This document shows, in pieces, positions 35,393-43,999 of a DNA stretch of 64,000 bases. The notes beneath the pieces were generated by a model that saw only the letters and a list, made by a program, of their open reading frames with translations, was not told the DNA's origin and did no database searches. A program made the translations under genes and the position numbers. The stretch is from Cytophagales bacterium (GTDB lineage: Bacteria; Bacteroidota; Bacteroidia; Cytophagales; Cyclobacteriaceae), in contig JAWPMT010000004.1 in NCBI GenBank assembly GCA_033344775.1, forward strand, positions 744,001 through 808,000. The letters are read 5' to 3'. Position 1 is the first letter of the stretch. The number at the start of each line of letters is the position of its first letter.

Positions 35393-36546
35393 CCTTTGAT
35401 TTCGGAGTAAATGATCTCCACACGTGATTTTTTATCGATTATTCCGAGTTGCTTGAATGTCGCATCTGTAAATCGAATCATCATGTTTCGATTTAGCCCC
35501 GTATTTGGCAATTTACCCACGACTCGAACTTCCAGTGATTCATGATTCATCAAGTTGACGACTTTCATCACAGCACCTACGGGAAGCGTTCGATGCAGCG
35601 CCAGGAACTTACGGGTCTCAATGATGTTCTCTATGGTCCCGGCAATCCCCTCTTCATGAACAAGGGTATCCTGATCCGTTGTTTCTATCCAAAACCGTGA
35701 ACCATAGGAAGTAAATCGAGTTCTTGGCCTGGAATGATTCAGGCTATCATGTTCAATCACCTTTTTGACCAATAACTTATCACCTATTCTTAGTGTACTT
35801 GTCTCTAATCCATTCCAGGAAATTAGGCTGTCTGGAATCGTCTCAAACCTTCTGGCCAATTGCGACAAGGTTTCGCCAGACTGGACATAATGCGTATAAT
35901 AATCAATTGAATCTTTATCTATTACTTCTGCAGACGGAAGTGCTTCGACGACATCTTCTGGGAGGGTCTCCGTGGTATCCTTCTTCGTCGGCAATTCTGT
36001 AATGACATCTACCACCTTCGCTTCATCATCCATTGGATCATTTGCCTCTTCCTTTGCTTCGGGCTTATCTGCTACAGAAGGAGGACTTACGTAAAGCGTA
36101 TCGCCGATACTTAAATTGTTATCACTGAGACCATTCCAACTTCTCAAATCCGATGCCTCAATTTCATATCTTCTTGACAAAGAATAAACGGTTTCTCCTG
36201 ACATGACCGTATGAAACTTACGTCGTGCATCAAGTGGTTCTTCTACTTCATTCACAATAAATTGCGTCGCTTCACCAGCAGGTTTTGCAACAGGGATTTT
36301 AAGCACTTGTCCAAGGTCAATTCCACCATTCCTGAGTTCATTATTGGCTTTGATGCTATCAATTTCTGTAGCATATCGCCTGGAAAGGGAATAAAGCGTC
36401 TCTTTCGCCTCTACTTCATGGATCACAAAATATCTTCCATCTCGTTCTTCCAATCGAAGTGAGTCTGTAGCTATCCAATTGCCACGGGCACCTAAGAGCC
36501 AGCAACAACACAACGCCGTGATCATGTATCTATAGCTGATAGACAT
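35389..36546 (-). CDS. LysM-repeat protein with an RlpA-like C-terminal domain
   Basis: The ATG at 36546 gives 385 residues with a signal peptide ending near WLLGARG. Three LysM repeats follow (VEAKETLYSLSRRYATEID, VMSGETVYSLSRRYEIEAS, VQSGETLSQLARRFETIPD), each binding peptidoglycan. The last 100 residues look like a double-psi beta-barrel as in RlpA (GIAGTIENI, LPVGAVMKVVNLMN, RNMMIRFTDATF). The start codon lies inside the upstream DUF4905 gene (17-base overlap); other nearby ATGs are possible. It is probably anchored at the cell wall. Confidence 0.85.
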   Translation of the reverse strand: MSISYRYMITALCCCWLLGARGNWIATDSLRLEERDGRYFVIHEVEAKETLYSLSRRYATEIDSIKANNELRNGGIDLGQVLKIPVAKPAGEATQFIVNEVEEPLDARRKFHTVMSGETVYSLSRRYEIEASDLRSWNGLSDNNLSIGDTLYVSPPSVADKPEAKEEANDPMDDEAKVVDVITELPTKKDTTETLPEDVVEALPSAEVIDKDSIDYYTHYVQSGETLSQLARRFETIPDSLISWNGLETSTLRIGDKLLVKKVIEHDSLNHSRPRTRFTSYGSRFWIETTDQDTLVHEEGIAGTIENIIETRKFLALHRTLPVGAVMKVVNLMNHESLEVRVVGKLPNTGLNRNMMIRFTDATFKQLGIIDKKSRVEIIYSEIKG

Positions 36547-37183
36547 GTAATTCATTCCTGTTTTCAACAAATATGAGCAGGTTTTGATAAGTAAAGAAGC
36601 TCTGAAAAACCACACCCTCCATATTTTCATCTAGTTGATGATCCATCAATACCTGCCCCCCTTTATCCATTACGTAAACGAAGCGACTTAGCTGCTTATT
36701 TTTCTTTAAATAGTACGTTACGAAAATATACCCTTCCTGCTCTAAATACTCCACCGATTCTGCAATTTCTATTCCTCTCCTGTTCATGAAGCGCTGCACC
36801 TGTTCAAAGGCTTCAGTCCCATGATGGAAGACTACCGGAAATATACTCTCAGAGGGTGCCTGCATCAGTTTTTCGGGCATCGGTTCTTCAAACAGTTCGC
36901 CACTCAATCGATCTACAGACCACCAAACGTGCTGTGAAGGATCACTTTCATCTTCAAACTTCTTGACCCAAAGCTTTCCCTGATCTACCCCCTGAAGTCC
37001 AGTCCACCAATCCAGGGCTTCATTTTCATAAATCACCTGATCAAAGGAATTCAGTTCTAAAACACGATACTGCACCTGCAGGTCTTCTTCGGACCGAAGT
37101 TCTATCCCTAATGCTGCCAATTCATTTCCTTCCAGGATCTTCCATACTAATCCTTCAAATTTTTCTTTAAAAACCAGTGTCAC
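36530..37183 (-). CDS. DUF4905 family protein
   Basis: A 217-residue beta-rich protein typical of DUF4905: KFEGLVWKILEGNELAALGIEL, YENEALDWWTGLQGVDQGKLWVKKFEDESDPSQHVWWSVD-like motifs, VMDKGGQVLMDHQLDENM. No signal peptide is present. It heads a likely three-gene operon with the LysM and DUF2400 genes. Function unknown. Confidence 0.75.
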   Translation of the reverse strand: MTLVFKEKFEGLVWKILEGNELAALGIELRSEEDLQVQYRVLELNSFDQVIYENEALDWWTGLQGVDQGKLWVKKFEDESDPSQHVWWSVDRLSGELFEEPMPEKLMQAPSESIFPVVFHHGTEAFEQVQRFMNRRGIEIAESVEYLEQEGYIFVTYYLKKNKQLSRFVYVMDKGGQVLMDHQLDENMEGVVFQSFFTYQNLLIFVENRNELHVYQL

Positions 37184-37374
37184 GACGCGTGAGGGTTTAA
37201 GGACGAGAACAAACGAGTTCTACAGTTTAATTCACATGATTTTTGATAATTTTTTGTAATAAAATCACCCAAACAGGAAACTAAAGAAGTATGGGGGGAA
37301 TTGACTAATTGCATTAATTTGCAAGATACCTCACAGAACAGAACTAAAACTACATTGGGTTAACTGCATTAGAG

Positions 37375-38715
37375 ATGAAAAATATATTGACGATACTTCT
37401 GAGCTGTTTTTTAGGGATTTCAGTCTTAGCTCAAGATAATGAACAAAAACTGGTCTATCATTTACAGGTACTGGATGACATAGACCCCAGAACCAATCGA
37501 TACACTGAGCTGGGTTTGGAAGCGGCCATAGATGCCGGTGCTGACATTGTGATCATTGAATTGGACACTTATGGCGGCGCACTGAATGATGCCGATGAGA
37601 TCCGTACCCGTATTTTGGATTTTGAAAAGCCCATCTATGCATGGATCAATCGAGATGCTGCCTCCGCCGGAGCTTTGATCTCAATCGCTTGCGACAGTAT
37701 TTATATGGCAGCTGGTTCGAGTATCGGAGCGGCCACCGTGGTAGGTGGTGATGGCGCAGCAGCTCCGGACAAATATCAATCCTACATGCGATCCATCATG
37801 CGGTCTACAGCCGAAGCCACCGGACGAAATCCCGCCCTGGCTGAAGCCATGGTAGACGAAGACATAGATCTGGATAGTATCGCCACTGAAGGCAAAGTGC
37901 TGACCTTAGCTGTGTCTGAAGCAATTAAATACGATTTCTGCGAAGCAGAACTCAATAGTCTCGAAGAAGTCATCGAACGCGTAGGGATAGAAGATTATCG
38001 TGTGGAGACCTACAGTTTAGGTTCTTCTGAAAAAGTAATTGCCCTTTTCCTCAACCCATTCGTCAGTGGTATTCTCATTTTGATCATCATCGGCGGCATC
38101 TATTTCGAGTTGCAAACACCCGGTGTTGGTTTCCCTATTCTCGCTTCCGCTGTGGCAGCCGTGCTTTACTTCACGCCATACTACCTGAACGGACTGGCGG
38201 AAAACTGGGAGATAGCTATATTCTTCCTGGGAGTGGTACTCATTGCCGTAGAAATATTTGTCCTGCCCGGATTTGGTGTCGCAGGTGTCTCTGGATTGAT
38301 CCTTACACTTGGTTCATTGACCCTGGTCATGCTGGATAACGACCTCCTGGACTTTACCCTGGTAGGCAGTGGCGATATTTTCATTGCAGCCGCAACCACG
38401 ATGGTCGGATTCATGCTCTCGATCATGCTATTGTTCGTCGGGGGTGTGAGGCTCGCCAACAGTCCACTCTTTAGAAAAATTGCTTTGACTGATACTCAGG
38501 ACACAAGTCAGGGTTTCACTTCTCGGTTCATCGAAGAAACCATGAAAGGTAAAGAAGGTGTCGCTCACACCATCTTAAGGCCCAGTGGTAAGATCATGAT
38601 TGAAGATACTGTGTATGACGCTACGACAAGAGGTGAATACATCGCACAAGGTGAGCCAGTAAAAGTAATCTCGGATGAAGGGACCTCACTCAAAGTGAAA
38701 AAACTGGAAGGATGA
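37375..38715 (+). CDS. NfeD family membrane-bound serine protease
   Basis: A 446-residue protein with a signal peptide (ending VLAQ). Residues 25-200 form a ClpP-like protease domain: IELDTYGGALNDADEI, INRDAASAGALISIA with the catalytic Ser97, and K133 in PDKYQSY as the general base. Four or five membrane segments follow, then an OB-fold NfeD domain (HTILRPSGKIMIED...GEYIAQGEPVKVI). It probably cleaves membrane proteins such as stomatins; no stomatin gene is next to it. It overlaps kdsB by 4 bases. Confidence 0.92.
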   Translation: MKNILTILLSCFLGISVLAQDNEQKLVYHLQVLDDIDPRTNRYTELGLEAAIDAGADIVIIELDTYGGALNDADEIRTRILDFEKPIYAWINRDAASAGALISIACDSIYMAAGSSIGAATVVGGDGAAAPDKYQSYMRSIMRSTAEATGRNPALAEAMVDEDIDLDSIATEGKVLTLAVSEAIKYDFCEAELNSLEEVIERVGIEDYRVETYSLGSSEKVIALFLNPFVSGILILIIIGGIYFELQTPGVGFPILASAVAAVLYFTPYYLNGLAENWEIAIFFLGVVLIAVEIFVLPGFGVAGVSGLILTLGSLTLVMLDNDLLDFTLVGSGDIFIAAATTMVGFMLSIMLLFVGGVRLANSPLFRKIALTDTQDTSQGFTSRFIEETMKGKEGVAHTILRPSGKIMIEDTVYDATTRGEYIAQGEPVKVISDEGTSLKVKKLEG

Positions 38716-39443
38716 TCATAGGCATCATCCCAGCCCGGTATGCTTCGACAAGATTTCCGGGCAAGCCTCTGGCGGATATCGCTGGCAAGTCCATGATCCA
38801 GCGCGTCTATGAAAAGGCAATACAATGTGATCTATTGGATCAAGTGATCATAGCTACGGATCATGAAGCCATTCAGGAAGCTGCTCTTCAGTTTACTGAA
38901 AATGTCGTGATGACTTCTACCGAGCATAAGAATGGAACGGAACGATGTGCAGAGGTGGCAGCAAACACTACAGGGGATTATTTCCTGAATATCCAGGGAG
39001 ATGAGCCATTTATCGACCCTCTACAAATTAAATTGGTTTGTGAATCTTTATTAGCCGGGGCAAAAATTGCTAGCCTCAAAATCAAAATTGAGGATTGGCA
39101 AGACATCCAGGATCCAAACCTGGTCAAAGTTGTAACCGATCACAACGGAAAAGCCCTTTATTTCAGCAGAAGCCCTATCCCCTATTGCAAAACGCGATCC
39201 AAGGAACAATGGCCAGTGGAGCAAACTTATTACAAGCATGTAGGACTCTATGGGTTTCAAAAAGCGACATTGGAGGCTGTAGTGAAACTGCCACAAGCAG
39301 GGTTGGAAGTAGCTGAATCCTTAGAACAACTCCGATGGTTGGCTCATGGGTATTCCATTCAGGTACAGGAAACAACGATCGATAGCACCGGCATTGATGT
39401 CCCTGCAGATATTGACCGGGCATTACGTATCTTTCAGCCGTGA
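38712..39443 (+). CDS. kdsB: 3-deoxy-manno-octulosonate cytidylyltransferase
   Basis: A 243-residue protein with the CMP-sugar synthetase start IPARYASTRFPGKPLADI. It also has NGTERCAEVAA, IQGDEPFI and SLATLKIKI-type ASLKIKIEDW. The enzyme activates Kdo for LPS core assembly. ATGA overlap with the NfeD gene; its stop overlaps a small GTG-started gene (GTGA). Confidence 0.95.
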   Translation: MIIGIIPARYASTRFPGKPLADIAGKSMIQRVYEKAIQCDLLDQVIIATDHEAIQEAALQFTENVVMTSTEHKNGTERCAEVAANTTGDYFLNIQGDEPFIDPLQIKLVCESLLAGAKIASLKIKIEDWQDIQDPNLVKVVTDHNGKALYFSRSPIPYCKTRSKEQWPVEQTYYKHVGLYGFQKATLEAVVKLPQAGLEVAESLEQLRWLAHGYSIQVQETTIDSTGIDVPADIDRALRIFQP

Positions 39444-39607
39444 ATCAAATCCAAAAAGTAATCATCTGGGTGATGATCGGGACCGTTTTTGTTTTGTTCT
39501 GGTTATCACTGCGTGACGAAGCGCACGCCCTTGAGTACGGTACCGCAGCCCTATTGGTTTGGGGAGCCACGCATGGCTTGCAATATCTATTCAAAAAGAA
39601 AACATGA
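39440..39607 (+). CDS. Small membrane protein (55 residues), unknown
   Basis: Read from a GTG at 39440. One strong membrane helix (VIIWVMIGTVFVLFWLSL) follows a short polar start; a second hydrophobic stretch (GTAALLVWGATHGLQYL) and a Lys-rich end complete it. The start overlaps the kdsB stop (GTGA) and the stop overlaps the DUF3667 start (ATGA). This double coupling argues that it is a real gene, though its function is unknown. Confidence 0.65.
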   Translation: MNQIQKVIIWVMIGTVFVLFWLSLRDEAHALEYGTAALLVWGATHGLQYLFKKKT

Positions 39608-40575
39608 GGATCCGCAGGAAAGCCAACAAGTGCCTCAATTGCGGTGCACACATCAGCGAAGTGTATAATTTCTGTCCCAAATGCGGCCAGGAAAATAACG
39701 ACAACAACATTTCGTTTGGATTGCTTTTCCGTGAATTCTTCTCCAATTATTTCTCACTGGATTCACGTTTCGGCAGGTCCATCAAACCTTTTTTAATTAG
39801 TCCTGGCACCCTTACTAATGCCTTCAATGAGGGAAAAAGGGTTCGATTTGCCCATCCGGTAAGACTATACTTAGTCATCAGCCTGATCCACTTTACCGTG
39901 TTCTCATTTATTCAAACCCAGGAAAACGAAGAAAGTGGCAGCCAAACATTCATTGAAATGATGGATGAGGTCCATGCAGATAGTCTGTTGGCTATGCACC
40001 CTGATTCCATTCAATACGACCCGGAAGAAGACTTCATGTTGTCAGATCGTGAATTCGCGCTGATCAAAAAAATGTATAGTGAAAATCACACTTCCAAACA
40101 GATATTAGACTCACTTCACATAGAAGGTCGGAGCTTTTGGGATCGAATGGCGATCCGGCGCATTGTAAGGTTGTCCAATACCACACAGGAGCAAATCAAT
40201 AATGCGATCATTGGAAATATACCAGTCATGATGTTCGTCATTTTACCATTATACGCACTTCTCCTCAAACTCTTTTATCGGAAGAAGGGTCTGTATATAC
40301 AGCACTTGATCCACTCCTTCCACATTCATTCTTTTGCTTTTTTCGCGCTCACCATTGGCTGGTTGTTCATTCTGGCATTTTCTCTCACAGAAGAGAATGT
40401 ATTATTTGTTGTCTTTCTTGGCTTGAGTATCTACATCTATTTTTCATTGGTTCGGGTTTGTAGGCAATCGTACCTGATGTCCTTTGTCAAGCTGTTTGCA
40501 ATGGGCACGGTTTATTTCTTTCTACTTACATCTTCTATTGTGATTGAAGCAATCATCAGTTTGATCATCTATTAA
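39604..40575 (+). CDS. DUF3667 family membrane protein
   Basis: The ATG at 39604 gives 323 residues; the in-frame start 15 codons earlier lies within the small gene. The N-terminus holds a zinc-ribbon (CLNCGAHISEVYNFCPKCGQ). Then comes FREFFSNYFSLDSRFGRSI, typical of DUF3667. About four to five membrane segments follow, with a long charged loop after the first. It closes the nfeD-kdsB operon. Function unknown. Confidence 0.85.
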   Translation: MRIRRKANKCLNCGAHISEVYNFCPKCGQENNDNNISFGLLFREFFSNYFSLDSRFGRSIKPFLISPGTLTNAFNEGKRVRFAHPVRLYLVISLIHFTVFSFIQTQENEESGSQTFIEMMDEVHADSLLAMHPDSIQYDPEEDFMLSDREFALIKKMYSENHTSKQILDSLHIEGRSFWDRMAIRRIVRLSNTTQEQINNAIIGNIPVMMFVILPLYALLLKLFYRKKGLYIQHLIHSFHIHSFAFFALTIGWLFILAFSLTEENVLFVVFLGLSIYIYFSLVRVCRQSYLMSFVKLFAMGTVYFFLLTSSIVIEAIISLIIY

Positions 40576-40639
40576 AAAACTTTTTTCCCCAAACCAACCT
40601 TTTGCCCTACTTACCTAACTTATAGGAAATGCAAATGGA

Positions 40640-41179
40640 ATGGATGATCGGAAATTGGTAAACGACTTCCTGCATTCGAAGAGTGAAAAAGCGTTTCGAA
40701 CCTTGTACAGGGCAAAAACGCCACACCTCTACCGGATGGCCCTCAGGCTCACGCAAAATGATTCTTTGTCTGAGGAATTGATCCAGGAAACCTGGATGGT
40801 GGCGATCCGAAAATTCGCTGAGTTCGAATGGAGGTCTGAATTGAAGACGTGGTTAGTCGGCATTCTCATCAACTTGTCTCGCAAGAAAAGGAAGGAAACT
40901 GAAAGTCTGGAGGCCTTGGATGATGCGGCCTTATCGCAGGCTGAGCCCATCGTTGATCCTGGGTGGTCCACCACCAGCATCGATCTGGAAAATGGCATCG
41001 CTAAACTTCCACCTGGTTATCGGCAAATCATTGTTTTACACGATATCGAAGGGTACAAACACAAAGAAATCGCGGAGCTACTGGACATTAGCGAAGGCAC
41101 CAGTAAAAGTCAGCTCTTTCATGCCAGAAAGGCACTCAGAGAATATTTAAGTGAAGATTCAAACGCAGCAAGGAAATGA
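40640..41179 (+). CDS. ECF RNA polymerase sigma factor
   Basis: A 179-residue sigma-70 family protein. Region 2 is RMALRLTQNDSLSEELIQET with WRSELKTWLVGILINLSRKK. Region 4 is LPPGYRQIIVLHDIEGYKHKE with helix-turn-helix ISEGTSKSQLFHARKALR. It overlaps the next gene by 4 bases. That gene encodes a membrane protein with a YCII-like domain, probably its anti-sigma factor. Confidence 0.93.
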   Translation: MDDRKLVNDFLHSKSEKAFRTLYRAKTPHLYRMALRLTQNDSLSEELIQETWMVAIRKFAEFEWRSELKTWLVGILINLSRKKRKETESLEALDDAALSQAEPIVDPGWSTTSIDLENGIAKLPPGYRQIIVLHDIEGYKHKEIAELLDISEGTSKSQLFHARKALREYLSEDSNAARK

Positions 41180-41742
41180 GAGAGGAACATCTTAACGAAA
41201 ACGATCAACGGCTTATTAACCAGCTGGAAAAAGAGTTAATGCCACCAACACACATCGAAGAGCAACTCGTCAATCAATTGAAATTCGAAGGTCATATTGT
41301 TAAAGAAAATAAAATGAATATCGGAAGGATCATTATCGGAATTGCAGCCAGTATTCTCCTGTTTCTTGGAGGAACGTGGTACGGGAAAACTACTTCAAAT
41401 CAGATTTCAATCACACCAGAAATGGGATACATGCTACTTCTTCATGAGGATGAACAATTTACTCCCGGAGATCCCATAGAAATGTTTGAGGAGTACGCAG
41501 CATGGATGCAAAATACCTTTGTCAGAGGCGTGAAGATCACGGGCCATGAATTGGTCAACGAAGCGGTGCTGATACGAAAAGGAAAACCAAATGAGGCCCA
41601 AGGTGAAGACGCTGAAACTCGCACCACCGGCTACTTCATTCTTGAGGCTAATTCACTGGAAGAAGCCCTTGCAGTTGCTCAGGAAAACCCACATGTGAAA
41701 TATGGAGGAACGGTGGAAGTAAAAGCCTATATGGTGAGATAA
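41176..41742 (+). CDS. Putative anti-sigma factor fused to a YCII-like domain
   Basis: A 188-residue protein in two parts. Residues 1-50 are hydrophilic (MREEHLNENDQRLINQLEKEL...) and resemble an anti-sigma N-terminus. One membrane helix follows (IIIGIAASILLFLGGTWYG). The rest (MGYMLLLHEDEQF, FEEYAAWMQNTFVRG, TTGYFILEANSLEEALAVAQ, HVKYGGTVEVKAYMV) matches the YCII/DGPF fold. ATGA overlap with the sigma gene. YCII domains usually occur in separate cytoplasmic proteins. Here the domain would lie outside the membrane, which is unusual. Confidence 0.7.
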   Translation: MREEHLNENDQRLINQLEKELMPPTHIEEQLVNQLKFEGHIVKENKMNIGRIIIGIAASILLFLGGTWYGKTTSNQISITPEMGYMLLLHEDEQFTPGDPIEMFEEYAAWMQNTFVRGVKITGHELVNEAVLIRKGKPNEAQGEDAETRTTGYFILEANSLEEALAVAQENPHVKYGGTVEVKAYMVR

Positions 41743-41792
41743 TTCCAACAAAAAAATTAACTTATCAAAATTATTATCACATCTCTATCAAC

Positions 41793-42266
41793 ATGAAAAA
41801 GCATATCCAACTACTCTCGTTCATCTTACTGATCCCATTTCTGGGGATTGCAGAACCTGAACCAAAGAAACCTTTTGACATCAATGATTACCAGTGGCTG
41901 GCCGGCACCTGGGTCGGTGATGGCTTTGGAGGCACCTCTGAAGAAATATGGTCCAAGCCTTCGGCTGATGGCACTATGATGGGTGTCTACCGCCATCACA
42001 AAGGCGACGGCACCTTGAACTTCTATGAATTCATGGTGCTGGACAAGACGGGGCTTCGCCTCAAACACTTTACTCCTGAAATGGTTAGCTGGGAAACCAA
42101 GGAGGATTTCGTCCATTTCGAAATGATCGACTATACGACTGATAAAATCGAACTCAAAGGACTTGTCTTCGAACGTAAGTCAGACACAGCAATGGAAATC
42201 CGACTAAAGATGCGCTATGGAGAGGAAGTAAAAACAGAGGTGTTTAAGATGCAGAGGAAGGGTTGA
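41793..42266 (+). CDS. DUF6265 family secreted protein
   Basis: A 157-residue protein with a signal peptide (MKKHIQLLSFILLIPFLGIAEPE). The core, YQWLAGTWVGDGFGGTSEEIW, MMGVYRHHKGDGTLNFYEFMVL, LRLKHFTPEM, is DUF6265. It is 50 bases after the YCII protein gene and could be part of the same ECF operon. It is related to the protein at 2701-3141. Confidence 0.82.
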   Translation: MKKHIQLLSFILLIPFLGIAEPEPKKPFDINDYQWLAGTWVGDGFGGTSEEIWSKPSADGTMMGVYRHHKGDGTLNFYEFMVLDKTGLRLKHFTPEMVSWETKEDFVHFEMIDYTTDKIELKGLVFERKSDTAMEIRLKMRYGEEVKTEVFKMQRKG

Positions 42267-42412
42267 GAAATTTCGCCTTAAAATCGCAGAATCCTCATAC
42301 TTATAAAAGCCTCACATCTCTGCGAGGCGTTATCTCTACGACGGGTCCAAGACCCGCTTTCCTCTTTTGTTCCCGATGACCGAATGGAACATCGCGAATA
42401 GCAGGAGAAGGG

Positions 42413-42565
42413 CTATTTTCCTTCAATACTTTGTTCAAGGTTGTTCAACCAATCAGAAGCTTCTTGTTCACTAAGTTCCTTTGATAAATTCTCTTTTTCT
42501 ATTACCGCTTTTTCATTGCAAGGAGTGAAAACTTCCCAATAACCCCCTCTAAGCGTAGATTGTAT
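42413..42565 (-). other. Short open frame, possible gene remnant next to the RAYT
   Basis: A 50-codon frame with no ATG reads through protein-like sequence (GYWEVFTPCNEKAVIEK, LSEQEASDWLNNLEQSIEGK) to a TAG at 42413. It starts inside the hairpin that flanks the transposase pseudogene. It may be the 3' end of a gene cut by the REP/RAYT insertion. No family was recognised. The rest of 42267-42573 holds a GCCTC/GAGGC stem and a CGGGTC/GACCCG hairpin after the DUF6265 gene. Confidence 0.25.
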
Positions 42566-42573
42566 CTACGCTT
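42551..42573. repeat. Perfect hairpin at the 3' end of the RAYT pseudogene
   Basis: AAGCGTAGAT, TGT, ATCTACGCTT: a 10-bp perfect stem immediately after the reconstructed stop codon of the transposase. Its core (AGCGTAG) is shared with the hairpin at 43184 on the other side of the gene. This is the arrangement of REP/RAYT elements. Confidence 0.75.
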
Positions 42574-43118
42574 TTATATCATTTCTATTTCCAATAGATT
42601 AATCATACCCGCATAGTTTCGTGCGCTACTGTACAAATAGTGTTCTGCTTCTTCTACCCAACCGGCCCGAACCGGGTTTTCGTGAATGTAATTCAATTTG
42701 CTGTCAATCATTTCATTGGTGTCCAATTGCACGCGTGATTTTCATGTGTCCAGAATTGTTTGTTACCTGATCTTTTATTGTATTTGGCATGATATGAAAA
42801 GACAATTTGCATCCACTTCTTCCTACTTTCATGACTATTCTCGTCAATTAATTGCATGATTTTTCGAGATGTAAATCGCTTAAAATCCCTCATAGTATCT
42901 GAAAGTACTCCCGTTTCGCTTCTGACGATAATATGAACATGATTTGTCATAATCACATAGCCATATAGGATCAATCCTTTATGGGCCCTACAGAATTTCA
43001 GGCTTTCTATGATGATATCTCTGTATACCTTCCGACTAAATATATCCACCCATGCGACAACTTGAAAGGTAAGAAAATAGATGGCTGATTGATCTTTGAT
43101 TTGATAGCTGTCTGACAT
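42574..43118 (-). pseudogene. REP-associated tyrosine transposase (RAYT), frameshifted
   Basis: The first 136 codons encode an IS200/Y1-type protein: ILYGYVIMTNHVHIIV holds the HxH metal site, and SYHAKYNKRSGNKQFWTHENH leads to the family C-terminus. After FWTHENH the frame changes. In the +1 frame the sequence continues RVQLDTNEMIDSKLNYIHEN, PVRAGWVEEAEHYLYSSAR, NYAGMINLLEIEMI and a stop at 42574, exactly the family end. One base appears to be missing near 42736. RAYTs mobilise REP hairpins, and a perfect hairpin flanks each side here. Confidence 0.85.
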
Positions 43119-43183
43119 AATGTTGATTGTTGAATTGGTTTTAAAAGCTACCGCTTTTTCCGCTCGGATAGCAGGGTAAATTA

Positions 43184-43206
43184 GAGCGTAGGAACATCCT
43201 ACGCTC
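43184..43206. repeat. Perfect hairpin upstream of the RAYT pseudogene
   Basis: GAGCGTAGGA, ACA, TCCTACGCTC: a 10-bp perfect stem 66 bases before the transposase start. It shares the AGCGTAG core with the hairpin at 42551. Confidence 0.75.
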
Positions 43207-43207
43207 A

Positions 43208-43273
43208 GATTCTATTTTTTAACAAACTATACCTAGATGGGATTCTATTTTTTTACAAACTATGCCTAGATGT
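43208..43273. repeat. 33-bp tandem duplication
   Basis: Two 33-base copies, 43208-43240 and 43241-43273, each start with GATTCTATTTTTT and continue through ACAAACTAT to CCTAGATG. They differ at about three positions. They directly follow the REP hairpin and lie near the end of the lipoprotein gene. Confidence 0.7.
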
Positions 43274-43360
43274 GGGTGATTCAGAGGCTTATTCCGCATT
43301 CTAAATGTTTTTCATCTATTCGTACCCGATATCGCTTAAAAGAGGACCAGTGAAAGTCTA

Positions 43361-43999
43361 CTAAGTTTTGGTGATTTCATAATACCAGTTGCTACCAAGC
43401 TTTTCCATTTTCAAAAACCGTCTCTTCCAGCGTTCATCTAGATCATTCCTATCTAGAACATAGTAAACTTTACAAGTATCTCGGAGAATAAATGTAATAA
43501 AAGAACCTGACGATGGATTTCCTTCCACTATCACATTCTTAAAATTATAATTAACAGGGGTTCTAATATTATAGTAATCCTCATATATCTGATCGACATT
43601 AGCTACATAAGCGTCAAAAGAGACACTATCTAAATCAGTCGTCATCTTTTTAGAAAGAACATTATGACCTTCATTTGATAATTGTGAGAAAAAGGATCTC
43701 TTTTCTGAGAAAGTAGCACCTTTCTTATACACCGGGATCACAACAAACTGTTGTAAGCCCTTATCATAAAGGTCAATTTGATAAAAATTATATTCATACT
43801 TATTTAAATCTTTATCATACTCACTCTTACCTCTTCGTCCACCAATTGCTACATCTAATAAATTACTAAAGTTCTTATCTTTATTAAGGAGGTAAAATTC
43901 CTGACATAAAGAATCTCCAGTCATTCGTTCTTGTGAACAATTGATCAATGAGAGAAGAAGAATTAACTGGATAATTATTCTATATCTCAACATTATCAT
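43361..43999 (-). CDS. Lipoprotein, putative immunity protein of the orphan RHS tip
   Basis: The ATG at 43999 gives 212 residues and overlaps the stop of the RHS tip gene (ATGA), the same junction as at the main toxin locus. The signal peptide ends in SLINC, a plausible lipobox. The body has no recognised family; beta-rich segments include YNFYQIDLYDKGLQQFVVIP and GSFITFILRDTCKVYYVLD. Position right after a toxin-type C-terminus suggests that it protects the cell from that toxin. This is inference. Confidence 0.6.
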   Translation of the reverse strand: MIMLRYRIIIQLILLLSLINCSQERMTGDSLCQEFYLLNKDKNFSNLLDVAIGGRRGKSEYDKDLNKYEYNFYQIDLYDKGLQQFVVIPVYKKGATFSEKRSFFSQLSNEGHNVLSKKMTTDLDSVSFDAYVANVDQIYEDYYNIRTPVNYNFKNVIVEGNPSSGSFITFILRDTCKVYYVLDRNDLDERWKRRFLKMEKLGSNWYYEITKT

